A stretch of DNA of 64,000 nucleotides from assembly GCF_040276085.1 (NCBI RefSeq), contig NZ_JBELOK010000003.1, forward strand, positions 248,001 through 312,000, given 5' to 3'. The DNA comes from Castellaniella sp040276085. GTDB taxonomy: Bacteria; Pseudomonadota; Gammaproteobacteria; Burkholderiales; Burkholderiaceae_B. The translations under genes and the position numbers were made by a program. The notes beneath the pieces were generated by a model. It was not told the DNA's origin. It saw only the letters and a program-made list of their open reading frames with translations, and searched no databases. Below, piece by piece: positions 10,201 through 17,360 of this stretch (position 1 is its first letter; every line of letters starts with the position of its first letter).

Positions 10201-10237
10201 CGGCATGAACAATTGTGCGAGGCGCCAGAGTATCCAT
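7229..10237 (-). CDS. FAD-linked oxidase fused to Fe-S subunit: YdiJ/GlcDF-type D-2-hydroxyacid dehydrogenase
   Basis: 1002 residues. The N-terminal part (about 30-260) is a PCMH-type FAD domain with IARGAGTSQCGQTVG and GGMAGNNSCGSRSI, followed by an FAD-oxidase C domain to about residue 545. The C-terminal third is a GlcF-like ferredoxin region: a CNNNGHCRKF cluster, a 4Fe-4S motif CVGCKACKRECP near residues 655-666, and two CCG motifs (LCCGRTY, SSCCGMAG). Size and order match E. coli YdiJ, known as a D-2-hydroxyglutarate dehydrogenase; D-lactate or glycolate are alternatives. It delivers electrons to the membrane quinone pool or another acceptor. It is divergent from a GntR regulator and co-directional with a GlcG-like gene. 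Confidence 0.88.
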   Translation of the reverse strand: MDTLAPRTIVHAGQQRNALSQRLAREVQGEILFSSGDRGRYATDASIYQIDPIGVLVPKTFDDIRIAVDICRELKAPIIARGAGTSQCGQTVGHALILDNSKYLNQIVDLNLDAMTVTVEPGIVLDQLNAALRPHGVWFPVDVSTAAQCTLGGMAGNNSCGSRSIAYGNMVHNVQAIDALLSDGTEGCFQAMAQMLDDTSRLGALVQSLRDIATREHEEIARQVPKVLRRVGGYNLDIFNPQSVRPYTPDNSVNLAHLLVGSEGTLGITRQITLKLSPLPANKVLGVVNFPSLRAAMESAKHIVTLEPTAVELVDHTMITLGLGNPAFAPVIRQALIGEPSALLLVEFAGPSRDTQLHKLDQLADLMGDLGHPGCVVRLPEAHQQQALWGVRKAGLNIMMSMRGDGKPVSFIEDCAVPLEHLADYTSRLTEIFHKHGTSGTWYAHASVGTLHVRPILDMRAGGAEKMRAIAEEASAIVREYKGAYSGEHGDGLVRSEWISWQFGPRLARAFEDIKALFDPAGLMNPGKIVHPPKMDDVSLFRFKPSYQILPFQPGLDWGAWNVTQNPREQTSGPAGSGSDPAKGFGKAIEMCNNNGHCRKFDAGAMCPSYRVTRDEQHLTRGRANTLRLALSGQMGPNAFVSEEVRRSLDLCVGCKACKRECPTGVDMARMKTEFLYQWQKQHGTTLKDRLIATMPKWAGWAARMPWLFNARDTVPGAAWLSEKLLGFSARRTLPRWRRDTFLSSAPADHHDDADVVLFADTFNNYLESENAHAALTVLSAAGYKVHVARPASHDAERHRPLCCGRTYLSAGLLDEAKKEASRVVSALQPFVARGVPVVGLEPSCLLSLRDEFLVMGLGEDAQALAKQSFLFEEFLAKEHQAGRLNLPLKALPQTRALLHGHCHQKAFDAVRPVQQVLGLVPGLQVQLIESSCCGMAGAFGYEASHFDISMKMAELSLLPAVRSAGPDDLIVADGTSCRHQIVDGAQRQAEHVARVLERALA

Positions 10238-10415
10238 GGAGTACAGTACCGTGAATATTGAATTTTGAATTCAATTTAGATTAACAACACTTATTCCGAA
10301 AAGAAAGTGTCAAAGGCGCATAACCCCCCTGTTTTGCGTGGGTATTTTCCCTAGTTCTTCCCGGAAAACATACAATCGAGTACCATGACGTCGTTTGAAT
10401 ATATTTGTCTTTTGC
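10238..10415. promoter_or_regulatory. Divergent promoter region with two palindromes
   Basis: This intergenic segment separates the FAD/Fe-S dehydrogenase (minus) from a GntR regulator (plus). It contains TTGAATTCAA at 10265-10274, inside a TTGAATTTTGAATTCAA repeat, about 30 bp upstream of the dehydrogenase start. A 14-bp perfect palindrome TTTTGCATGCAAAA at 10410-10423 overlaps the regulator's likely ATG. Both are candidate operators for the adjacent FadR-subfamily regulator; this is inferred from position and symmetry. Confidence 0.45.
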
Positions 10416-11135
10416 ATGCAAAACGCTAAAAATATCCACCAAGAGCACCCGCCGGCACAAATCTCCCGCCTGACACGCACGCAGCTGCACGATACCGTGG
10501 TGGGGCATCTGCGCAATTTCATCGTCGAAGGCGTTTTGCCGCCCGGCAGCAAACTCAACGAGCGTGAGCTCTGCGAGCGCCTGGGTATCTCTCGCACGCC
10601 ATTACGAGAAGCCCTGAAAGTGCTGGCAGCCGAGGGCCTGGTTGTTATTACCCCCAATCGGGGTGCCTCTGTTTTCCAGATTTCCGAAGACGAGGTCTGC
10701 GAGCTCTTTGAGCTCATGAGCGGGCTGGAAGCGTTTTCCGGTTTACTGGCCTGCGAGCGCATCACCCCGGCCGAGCTGGCCGAGATCAAGGCATTGCACT
10801 ACACGATGCTGGCGTGCCACGCCCAGGGAGACCTTCCTGGCTACTATGCAAAAAACCACGAGATTCACGACAAGATCAATCAAGTGGCCCGCAATGCGTC
10901 ACTACGCCATATTTATCTCACCACAAACCAAAGGCTGCAGGCGCTGCGCTTTCGCTCGAACCTGGAACACGCCAAATGGGACAAAGCCGTGCAAGAGCAC
11001 GCCGAGATGATCCAGATTCTTGAGGCTCGGGATGGCCCGCGGCTGGCGGCATTGCTGCGCCAGCACCTGCTAACCAAGCGCGAAACCGTGCTGCGTATGC
11101 TGGCTGCAGAAAACAGTAGTGCAGCAGTCAGCTAA
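10416..11135 (+). CDS. GntR family transcriptional regulator (FCD/FadR subfamily)
   Basis: About 239 residues from the ATG at 10416; an in-frame TTG at 10395 is possible, and neither has a good ribosome site. The winged HTH shows GVLPPGSKLNERELCERLGI followed by SRTPLREALKVLAAEGLV, and the C-terminal half is an all-helical FCD ligand domain with metal-site histidines (KNHEIHDKIN, QEHAEMIQ). FCD regulators usually sense carboxylic acids and repress adjacent catabolic genes. Divergence from the 2-hydroxyacid dehydrogenase suggests that gene as the target. It converges on a second GntR gene 27 bp away. Confidence 0.9.
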   Translation: MQNAKNIHQEHPPAQISRLTRTQLHDTVVGHLRNFIVEGVLPPGSKLNERELCERLGISRTPLREALKVLAAEGLVVITPNRGASVFQISEDEVCELFELMSGLEAFSGLLACERITPAELAEIKALHYTMLACHAQGDLPGYYAKNHEIHDKINQVARNASLRHIYLTTNQRLQALRFRSNLEHAKWDKAVQEHAEMIQILEARDGPRLAALLRQHLLTKRETVLRMLAAENSSAAVS

Positions 11136-11162
11136 ACCGCCACAGCAGCCAAGCCCAAATCC

Positions 11163-11879
11163 TTAAACCTTAAAGATTTCCTCGAAATCCGGCTCAAGTG
11201 CCTGGCCGCCGTTTAGATTGAGGCTGCGCTCGATGTGGATCAGGTGCTCGCGCATCAGGCGCTCGGCGCCTGCCGCATCGCCCGCCTCGATCAGATCAAC
11301 GAGGTCGGCGTGTTCGTTTTGCGGACATGCAGCGGCCGTGGGGCTGTCATACAAGGTGATGATGAGGCACGTCAGGGACGTCAGCTCGCGAATCGCGCGG
11401 GCCAGAAAGCCACCGGCCACCATATCCACCAAATGGATGTGAAAGACGCCCGACAGGCGGATGATCCTGCGCAGGTCATCCTGATCGCGGGCCTCTTTTT
11501 CTTCGGTCAGGTGTTGACGCAGCACCGCCACGTCTTCTGGTGTGGCCTGGCTGCACAGCTTGGCCACCAGGGGGGGCTCGAGCAGGCGCCGGGCTTCGAA
11601 CATCTCGCAGGCTTCTTCTACAGTGGGCTGCGCCACGTAGGCACCACGGTTTGGGATCAGGGTAATGATCTGCTCGTGTGCAAGACGCGCCAACACCTGG
11701 CGGATCTTGGTGCGGCTGACGCCGGTCACTTCGGCCAGGCGCTCTTCAGCCAATTTGGCTCCCGGCAGCAAGCGGCGCTCGAGGATACCCAGCTGGATAC
11801 GCTGGTAGATGTCCTCGACACTCATGACGGCTCGCGTCTGCTTGCGGCGGGGGGCGGTTTTCTTGACTGGGGTGAGCAT
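11163..11879 (-). CDS. GntR family transcriptional regulator (FCD subfamily)
   Basis: 238 residues. The N-terminus is a basic leader (KKTAPRRKQTR), then a winged HTH with RRLLPGAKLAEERLAEVTGVSRTKIRQVLARL near residues 36-67, and an FCD effector domain with the FHIHLVDMV and MREHLIHIER metal/ligand histidines. It is the last gene of the second TRAP/isomerase cluster on the minus strand but has its own 170-bp leader. That leader carries TATTGTACACA, a motif repeated upstream of the TRAP binding-protein gene at 15947-15957. A role as local and autogenous regulator is inferred. Confidence 0.9.
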   Translation of the reverse strand: MLTPVKKTAPRRKQTRAVMSVEDIYQRIQLGILERRLLPGAKLAEERLAEVTGVSRTKIRQVLARLAHEQIITLIPNRGAYVAQPTVEEACEMFEARRLLEPPLVAKLCSQATPEDVAVLRQHLTEEKEARDQDDLRRIIRLSGVFHIHLVDMVAGGFLARAIRELTSLTCLIITLYDSPTAAACPQNEHADLVDLIEAGDAAGAERLMREHLIHIERSLNLNGGQALEPDFEEIFKV

Positions 11880-11974
11880 AGTATTGAGGCTTCAGAGTAG
11901 TTGCCCACTGCACGGCCCGAGGGCTGGAGCAAATGGAAGGCCGGCCAACATCAGAAATTCGTTTTGTTGCAGTT

Positions 11975-11985
11975 TATTGTACACA
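11975..11985 (+). promoter_or_regulatory. Candidate GntR operator, copy 1
   Basis: TATTGTACACA lies about 96 bp upstream of the second GntR gene. The inverse-oriented identical 11-mer occurs at 15947-15957, upstream of the TRAP substrate-binding protein that heads the neighbouring gene run. The TTGTACA core resembles the short palindromic TGTACA sites often bound by GntR proteins. Confidence 0.4.
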
Positions 11986-12051
11986 ACACAGTAACAATTT
12001 TTTGTCGATATTGTCGCGTTTAAACTGCCACAAGATATCGGACAGCCTGGC

Positions 12052-12780
12052 TCAGCCCACTTCCCGAAACAGGCGCCCCCAGTTTTTGATCTGTTTCGGG
12101 TCTGTCCCAGCCAGCTTCAGTGCTTTCCAGACTACCGTAGAGACGGAGTCGTACAAAGGCACGCCCAACTCGGTTTCGATTCGACCAGCCAGTTGTGCCG
12201 CCTTGACGTTGGTGCACATCACGGTCAGCGCATCCACCCCGGCAGTGGTCACTTCTCGGGCCATCTGCATGATCTGGGCCTCGGATACTTCGGAGAACTC
12301 GAAGTTGACGTGCAAATCGGCGTGCCGCTCGGCAGGGATCTCGATACCAGCCGAGTGATAGTTGGCGATGATCTTTTGCTGCACAGACTCGATGTAGGGC
12401 GAAATCAGGCCCAATTTCCTGACCCCGGTAAGCGCCAGGATTTCGTTAAGCGCAAGCACGGAGGTCGTGGTCGGTATGCCTGTGGCCCCGGTGATTTCGC
12501 GGCACAAGGCCTCATCCGAATCAAAACCCATCCAGCTGGCGGCTGTGCCGCTCCAGCCGATGACATCCACACGCGCATCCGCCAGTTGCCTGGCCGCATC
12601 CAGAATCTTTTGGGTATCAAACTGCCGCAAGGAGTTCTTATCCAGCGAAATGTCGGTGACGGTAAACCGCGCGAAGTGTGCCGAGACCCCCGGCACCTCG
12701 CTGACAATGGCGCTGGTCAGTGGCTCCAGCGCCGTATTTGAGGAGGGCGTCAGGATTCCGAGCAACACACGTTTGGCCAT
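12052..12780 (-). CDS. Asp/Glu racemase superfamily enzyme, arylmalonate decarboxylase/maleate isomerase-like
   Basis: 242 residues, the family length. ILTPSSNTALEP near the N-terminus is the carboxylate-binding motif of maleate isomerase-like proteins. The C-terminal catalytic cysteine is present in LTVMCTNVKAA (C189), but the N-terminal partner cysteine is absent: the segment reads GWSGTAASW (residues 75-83). A single C-terminal cysteine with a GT(S/A)xS-type loop is the pattern of arylmalonate decarboxylase, whereas racemases and maleate isomerase use two cysteines. The C-terminus GRLF is also shared. It follows the TRAP large permease by about 45 bp on the same strand, so the likely substrate is the imported dicarboxylate or malonate derivative. 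Substrate is inference. Confidence 0.82.
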   Translation of the reverse strand: MAKRVLLGILTPSSNTALEPLTSAIVSEVPGVSAHFARFTVTDISLDKNSLRQFDTQKILDAARQLADARVDVIGWSGTAASWMGFDSDEALCREITGATGIPTTTSVLALNEILALTGVRKLGLISPYIESVQQKIIANYHSAGIEIPAERHADLHVNFEFSEVSEAQIMQMAREVTTAGVDALTVMCTNVKAAQLAGRIETELGVPLYDSVSTVVWKALKLAGTDPKQIKNWGRLFREVG

Positions 12781-12824
12781 TTTTTACCTCTTGATCTGAA
12801 TAAACAAAGTGGACGGCCCCGGCG

Positions 12825-14123
12825 CTACAGATGCGAAGGCAGCCAAAGCGCAATACCGGGAAAATAAATGATCAATGCCACCAATATCAGCATGATCACC
12901 ACGAAGGGCAGTGAGCCGCGGATGACATCCATGATGGAACCCTTGCCGCGAATCCCCTGCACCACATAGAGGTTCATGCCCACCGGAGGAGTGATCAGCG
13001 ACAGCTCCATCATCAGTACCAGGAAAATCCCGAACCAGACGGGGTCAAAACCCAGCGACACCACCAGCGGCACGATGACGGGTACTGTGGCGATCATCAT
13101 TGACAGGGTCTCGAGGAAACATCCCAGAATGATGTAGAGGATGACCAGAATCCACATGGTTTCGATGGGCGTCGTACCCAGCGCAGCCACGTAGCTGGAG
13201 ACGGCCTGCGGCACCCCCAGGATACCGACGACGTAATTTAGAAAGAACGCTCCAAGGATGATCAGCAGCACCATGGCGGTGGTGCGTGTCGCCGCGAGAA
13301 ACGACTCGTGCAGCATGGCAAAGCTAAGCTTGCGATACCACGCCGCCACCAGCAACGACATCACCACACCGATGGCCGCGGCCTCGGTGGGTGTCGCCCA
13401 GCCCATGTAGATGCCACCCATCACAACAAAGAAAACCAGGCCGGGCGGAATCAGATCACACAGGGCCCTAAGGCGTTGCGACAAAGGCGGAACCGCTTCT
13501 TTGACCCCAGCCAAAGAAGGGCGCATGACGCAGAGCAAGACAATAGCCAGCATGAACATGGCGGCCAGCAGCAAGCCGGGCACAATACCGGCAATGAAAA
13601 GCTTGCCAATGGACGTATTGGTGATGGCGCCATAGACGATCATATTGATGCTGGGTGGAATCAAGATCCCCAGGGTGCCCCCTGCAGCAATCGTTCCCAG
13701 CACCAGTTTCTCGTCGTACTTGCGTTCTTCGAGTGCCGGCAAGGCCACCGTACCAATTGTGGCGGCGGTTGCCACCGAAGAACCGGAAATTGCCGCAAAA
13801 ATGGAGCACGACACGATATTGGTGTGCAGCAGGCCCCCGGGCAGGCGCGACAACCATCCCGCCAAAGAGCGATACATGCGGTCTGTCACGCCTGCACGCA
13901 CCAGGATTTCTCCGAGGAGAATGAACAGGGGAATACACGTGAGGATGAAGTCGTTGAGCGCCCCCCACATGGTGTTGCCAAAAGACATGAGGGTGGGCAG
14001 CCCCAGATAAACCAGGGCCCCCAACGCGGCCGTGAGAAAAAGGGATGCCGCGATGCTGATGCCCACCAGCATCAGTGACAGCATGATGAGGAAACCGATA
14101 AACGCCGTGCCAAAATCAATCAT
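12825..14123 (-). CDS. dctM: TRAP transporter large permease (DctM family), second system
   Basis: 432 residues from the ATG at 14123, which has AAGGAGC 7-8 bp upstream; a longer frame to 14165 would add 14 residues lying inside the small-permease gene. Multiple hydrophobic helices, GNTMWGALNDFILTCIPLFILLGEIL near residue 45 and SGSSVATAATIGTVALPALEERKY near 115 are DctM signatures. The start overlaps the end of the small permease by 8 bp, indicating translational coupling. It transports the solute bound by the DctP-type protein encoded upstream. Confidence 0.92.
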   Translation of the reverse strand: MIDFGTAFIGFLIMLSLMLVGISIAASLFLTAALGALVYLGLPTLMSFGNTMWGALNDFILTCIPLFILLGEILVRAGVTDRMYRSLAGWLSRLPGGLLHTNIVSCSIFAAISGSSVATAATIGTVALPALEERKYDEKLVLGTIAAGGTLGILIPPSINMIVYGAITNTSIGKLFIAGIVPGLLLAAMFMLAIVLLCVMRPSLAGVKEAVPPLSQRLRALCDLIPPGLVFFVVMGGIYMGWATPTEAAAIGVVMSLLVAAWYRKLSFAMLHESFLAATRTTAMVLLIILGAFFLNYVVGILGVPQAVSSYVAALGTTPIETMWILVILYIILGCFLETLSMMIATVPVIVPLVVSLGFDPVWFGIFLVLMMELSLITPPVGMNLYVVQGIRGKGSIMDVIRGSLPFVVIMLILVALIIYFPGIALWLPSHL

Positions 14124-14748
14124 GAGAAGCTCCTTTGGCGACGGCGGTGCTGGATGGCCGACCATCCAGATCGTCCACGCTCAGGCGCTCTTCCTGGATT
14201 TCTTCTTCGAGGGTTTTGGGCCCATAAAACTGTAATGCCTGGTGCGAATGCCCCCGCACCATCAACCACACGGCATGCAACAAGAGCAGTACCGCAACCA
14301 CGGCAAACAGAATCAGGCCCAATAACCAGATAGATTGCGGAATCCACTGCGGGGTGTGCAGGGGCGTATTGGCCGTACTGCCGTATTCGATGCTTTCGGC
14401 CAGGGTGCCCCACGCCCGCCACGCCATGAAGCAGGCGTATGCCGCCATGCCTGCCATGGCCAGAAAATTTGCCAGCAGCCGCAAACGCCTGGGCAGCCAC
14501 TGGTAGAAGATGTCTATGCGCGTATGGGCGTCTTTCAACAAGGCATAGGTAAAGCCGAAAGCCGCCATGATTGCCACGATATAACCACCGATTTCGTCTG
14601 TTCCCAGAGAGGATGCATTGAACACCTTGCGAACAATGACGTCATAGGTAATCAACAGCGACAACACGATCAACGCATACCCAGCCACATACGCCGCGGC
14701 TTTTGCAACCGGCAAGCACGCATTGGCGATCAAATTTGGTCTGGCCAT
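14116..14748 (-). CDS. dctQ: TRAP transporter small permease (DctQ family), second system
   Basis: 210 residues, with four hydrophobic segments. The N-terminal helix is followed by VFNASSLGTDEIGGYIVAIMAAFGFTYALLKDAHTRID near residues 38-75, which matches the DctQ pattern. The C-terminal tail after residue 165 is unusually long and acidic (KTLEEEIQEERLSVDDLDG). The stop codon overlaps the following dctM start. It lies about 24 bp downstream of the binding-protein gene, completing a P-Q-M order. Confidence 0.88.
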   Translation of the reverse strand: MARPNLIANACLPVAKAAAYVAGYALIVLSLLITYDVIVRKVFNASSLGTDEIGGYIVAIMAAFGFTYALLKDAHTRIDIFYQWLPRRLRLLANFLAMAGMAAYACFMAWRAWGTLAESIEYGSTANTPLHTPQWIPQSIWLLGLILFAVVAVLLLLHAVWLMVRGHSHQALQFYGPKTLEEEIQEERLSVDDLDGRPSSTAVAKGASHD

Positions 14749-14772
14749 GAGAGAGTCTCCGATCCAATCGTA

Positions 14773-15843
14773 TTACTTAACCCCGGAGATCCGTCCGTAA
14801 CCCATCGCCTTGCCGACGGTGGACAACCAACGATCCGAGCAGCCTGGAATCACCGAATTGCAGTTCTCGGCCCACTGGGGCAACACCTGGCGATTAACCA
14901 CGCCCTTGAGCTGTGCGAGCTCGGCCGGGGTGACCGGATTGAGTGTCATGTTGTACTTGGTGTGCTCTTTGCAATCGGCGCTGCCGGTATTGCAATTGGT
15001 GGCATCTTTATCGACGTCGATGGCCAGATCCCACATATCGCTTTCCATCTTCTTGAATGCCTTGGTCAGCGCCTGCTGCTGCTCGGCAGAAAACTGCTTC
15101 CAGGTATCCAGATTGATGAAGTGCCCTTGCATCGAGTTGGACACAGCCAGCGGCACCAGATACTTGGTGACTTCAGGCCATTTGCCGCCATTGCCGGCAG
15201 ACGATGCGGTCACGCCGCAATCGGCTACACCGCGCTGCAGTGCCAGATAAACTTCGGCGTACTGCAAGGTAACAGGTGAGCCCCCCAGGCCTTGTACCAA
15301 GGTGGCCATGGAGGTTGTAAAGGTGCGGATTTTCTTGCCTTTGAAATCGGCGAGCTTTTCGATGGGGTCTTTGCAAAACAGGATTTGCGGGCCAAAGGGC
15401 CACAAGGCCAGCGTTTTGACATTGAAGCGCTGTTGGACTTCCTTATCAAACTCGTCGCGGATGGCTTCCATGACCTTGCGCTGATCTGCCACATTGGTGG
15501 CAACCCCTGCCAGATCGATACCTTCGAGGAAGGGGTCGTCACGTGCGGCCATGCCGATCTGCACCGAAGCGATATCAAAGGCGCCCGATTTCAGAAGGCG
15601 CATGGCATCCGCCGCCTTGACGTTGACCAGATCCATGGGGCTGTAGCTGATCTTTGAAGAAATGCCCGTGTCTTTGGCGAGATTGGTGAAAAACGGCCGT
15701 TCGACCAGATCCACCTGCTTTTTATTACCCGAAAAATTGCCCAGCACCCTGAGTGTTTCAGGCTCTGCCCAGGCGGTGGTGGAGGCCACGCACGTGAAAG
15801 CCAGTGCAGAGGCCAAAAAAAGGCTCTTCATTTTGAAAGTCAT
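14773..15843 (-). CDS. dctP: TRAP transporter substrate-binding protein (DctP-like), second system
   Basis: About 356 residues from the ATG at 15843 (the adjacent ATG at 15846 is equally in frame); AAGGAGA lies just upstream. A signal peptide is visible (KSLFLASALAFTCVASTTAWA). The mature part has the periplasmic-binding hinge TFTTSMATLVQGLGGSPVTLQY and ALQRGVADCGVTA. Two cysteine pairs in the last 110 residues (NCNTGSADCKEH and ENCNSVIPGCSDRW) suggest disulphides and are not typical of DctP. It heads an apparent dctPQM-isomerase run. The family is distant from the first TRAP binding protein in this window, so the ligand probably differs. Confidence 0.83.
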   Translation of the reverse strand: MTFKMKSLFLASALAFTCVASTTAWAEPETLRVLGNFSGNKKQVDLVERPFFTNLAKDTGISSKISYSPMDLVNVKAADAMRLLKSGAFDIASVQIGMAARDDPFLEGIDLAGVATNVADQRKVMEAIRDEFDKEVQQRFNVKTLALWPFGPQILFCKDPIEKLADFKGKKIRTFTTSMATLVQGLGGSPVTLQYAEVYLALQRGVADCGVTASSAGNGGKWPEVTKYLVPLAVSNSMQGHFINLDTWKQFSAEQQQALTKAFKKMESDMWDLAIDVDKDATNCNTGSADCKEHTKYNMTLNPVTPAELAQLKGVVNRQVLPQWAENCNSVIPGCSDRWLSTVGKAMGYGRISGVK

Positions 15844-15846
15844 CAT

Positions 15847-16300
15847 TGTCTCCTTGCCATATCTAATCGTATGTGTGGTGAATAACCGCCTGCAAAACCC
15901 CGGCTGACGCCTGACGGACGGATTGGCGATCCAAGCATAAACATGATGTGTACAATATGTCAAAACAAACTGCATACAAAGTGCTGTGATTTACTTTGAA
16001 AAAGCCTTCAAAAACATTTTTTGAATAGAACAGAAATTCTTTTATATTTTATATAACTGTATGAATATAAATAGAAATTTCAGTAGAAAACACTGTTTAT
16101 TAAATCTTGGTAAATTCACTATATAAGTGAAAACACTAATGTTGACAATAAGCGCTTAATATTAGGCTTTATACATGCTTTAGGCCCTCAAACCACCCGC
16201 GTGGCAGCCGGCCAAACTACTCAGCAAGCAAGCTTCCTGGGCTCGGCCGGCAAGGGCAGGTTTTTACCTTGCGCAAATTTCATGCTTTGAGGGCACTGCA
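15847..16300. other. AT-rich 450-bp intergenic region between divergent genes
   Basis: No gene is supported here. It separates the second TRAP operon (minus) from an FAH-family gene (plus). Positions 15985-16180 are strikingly AT-rich compared with the GC-rich flanks. TATTGTACACA occurs (inverted) at 15947-15957. A TTGACA at 16142-16147 and a TTTATA at 16168-16173 could be promoter elements, but their 20-bp spacing is poor. The final 100 bp are GC-rich again and lead into the hydrolase start. Confidence 0.5.
15947..15957 (-). promoter_or_regulatory. Candidate GntR operator, copy 2
   Basis: TGTGTACAATA on the plus strand, the reverse complement of TATTGTACACA at 11975-11985. It is about 104 bp upstream of the TRAP binding-protein start. 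The shared 11-mer links the promoter of the GntR regulator to that of the transporter operon. Confidence 0.4.
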
Positions 16301-17137
16301 ATGAAACTCTTTCGACACGGCGCCACCGGCCAAGAACGCCCCGGCCTCATCGATGCCCAAGGCATCTACCGCGATCTGTCTGACGTCGTGGATGACATCA
16401 CCGGCGCCACCCTCACAAAACAGGTGCAGCAGCGATTGCGTACGCTGGATACGTCCCGCTTGCCTGCGCTGCCTGCGGCCATCCGCCTGGGGCCTTGCAT
16501 CGCCAAGGTTCACAACTTCATTGGTCTGGGGCTTAACTTTGCAGACCACGCAGCCGAAGCCAAGTTGCCCATCCCCCAACACCCCCTGGTATTCAATAAG
16601 GCCCCTACGTGTATCGCCGGGCCCCACGACCCCCTCATCATCCCTCCCGGCAGCCACGAGCTTGACTACGAAGTGGAGATGGCCGTGGTGCTGTGCCAGG
16701 ACGCCTGGCAAGTCAGCGAAGCCCACGCACTGGATTACGTAGGCGGCTATTGCTTAAGCAATGATTTCACCGACAGGTACTGGCAAAACCATTACGCAGG
16801 CCAATGGACCATCGGCAAAAGCGCCCCCGGTTTTGGCCCGCTGGGGCCCTGGCTGGTTACCGCTGACGACATCCCCAACCCTGGCGAAATCCAGCTGGCG
16901 CTCTCCGTCAACCAGCAGCGCAAGCAATACGCCAACACCTCGGGGATGATTTTCAATGTGGCGCAGGTGATTGCCTATATCTCCCGCTTTTTCCGCCTGT
17001 CTTGCGGCGACGTCATCACGCTGGGCACACCGGCTGGGGTGGGGCTTGCCACCGGCAGCTATCTGAAACCGGGCGACAAAATCACGGCCTCCGGAGGCAT
17101 TCTGGGCGAACAACACATCCAGATTCTTCCCGGGTAA
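16301..17137 (+). CDS. Fumarylacetoacetate hydrolase (FAH) family protein
   Basis: 278 residues. The FAH core is clear: IGLGLNFADHAAEAKLPIPQHPLVFNKAP near residues 74-103, ELDYEVEMAVVL with the metal-binding glutamates near 120-131, and the late GDVITLGTPAGVGLATG segment near 232-248. Family members cleave or hydrate 2-oxo acids (ureidoglycolate lyase, 2-keto-4-pentenoate hydratase, acylpyruvate hydrolase, oxaloacetate decarboxylase) using a divalent metal. The N-terminal MKLFRHGATGQERPGLID resembles the ureidoglycolate-lyase/acylpyruvase type. It stands alone, upstream of malate synthase G with a 220-bp gap. Confidence 0.88.
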   Translation: MKLFRHGATGQERPGLIDAQGIYRDLSDVVDDITGATLTKQVQQRLRTLDTSRLPALPAAIRLGPCIAKVHNFIGLGLNFADHAAEAKLPIPQHPLVFNKAPTCIAGPHDPLIIPPGSHELDYEVEMAVVLCQDAWQVSEAHALDYVGGYCLSNDFTDRYWQNHYAGQWTIGKSAPGFGPLGPWLVTADDIPNPGEIQLALSVNQQRKQYANTSGMIFNVAQVIAYISRFFRLSCGDVITLGTPAGVGLATGSYLKPGDKITASGGILGEQHIQILPG

Positions 17138-17360
17138 GGCCACACCAAAAGCCGCCTGCCGTACTTTAGAAAAAGGCGTACAAATAAGCAGTATCCGCTT
17201 CGGCATATAGGCCGCAGCCAGGGGCTCGTACAAAAATTTTTCATTGCCTGACAAACACTTGGCTTACAACCAAGATTGACGCTACTCAATTTTGCCGCTT
17301 TAACTCTTATAGAAGACTGCCTATAATTTAGGTTTGTATTCAGACTATCCAAGGACCATC

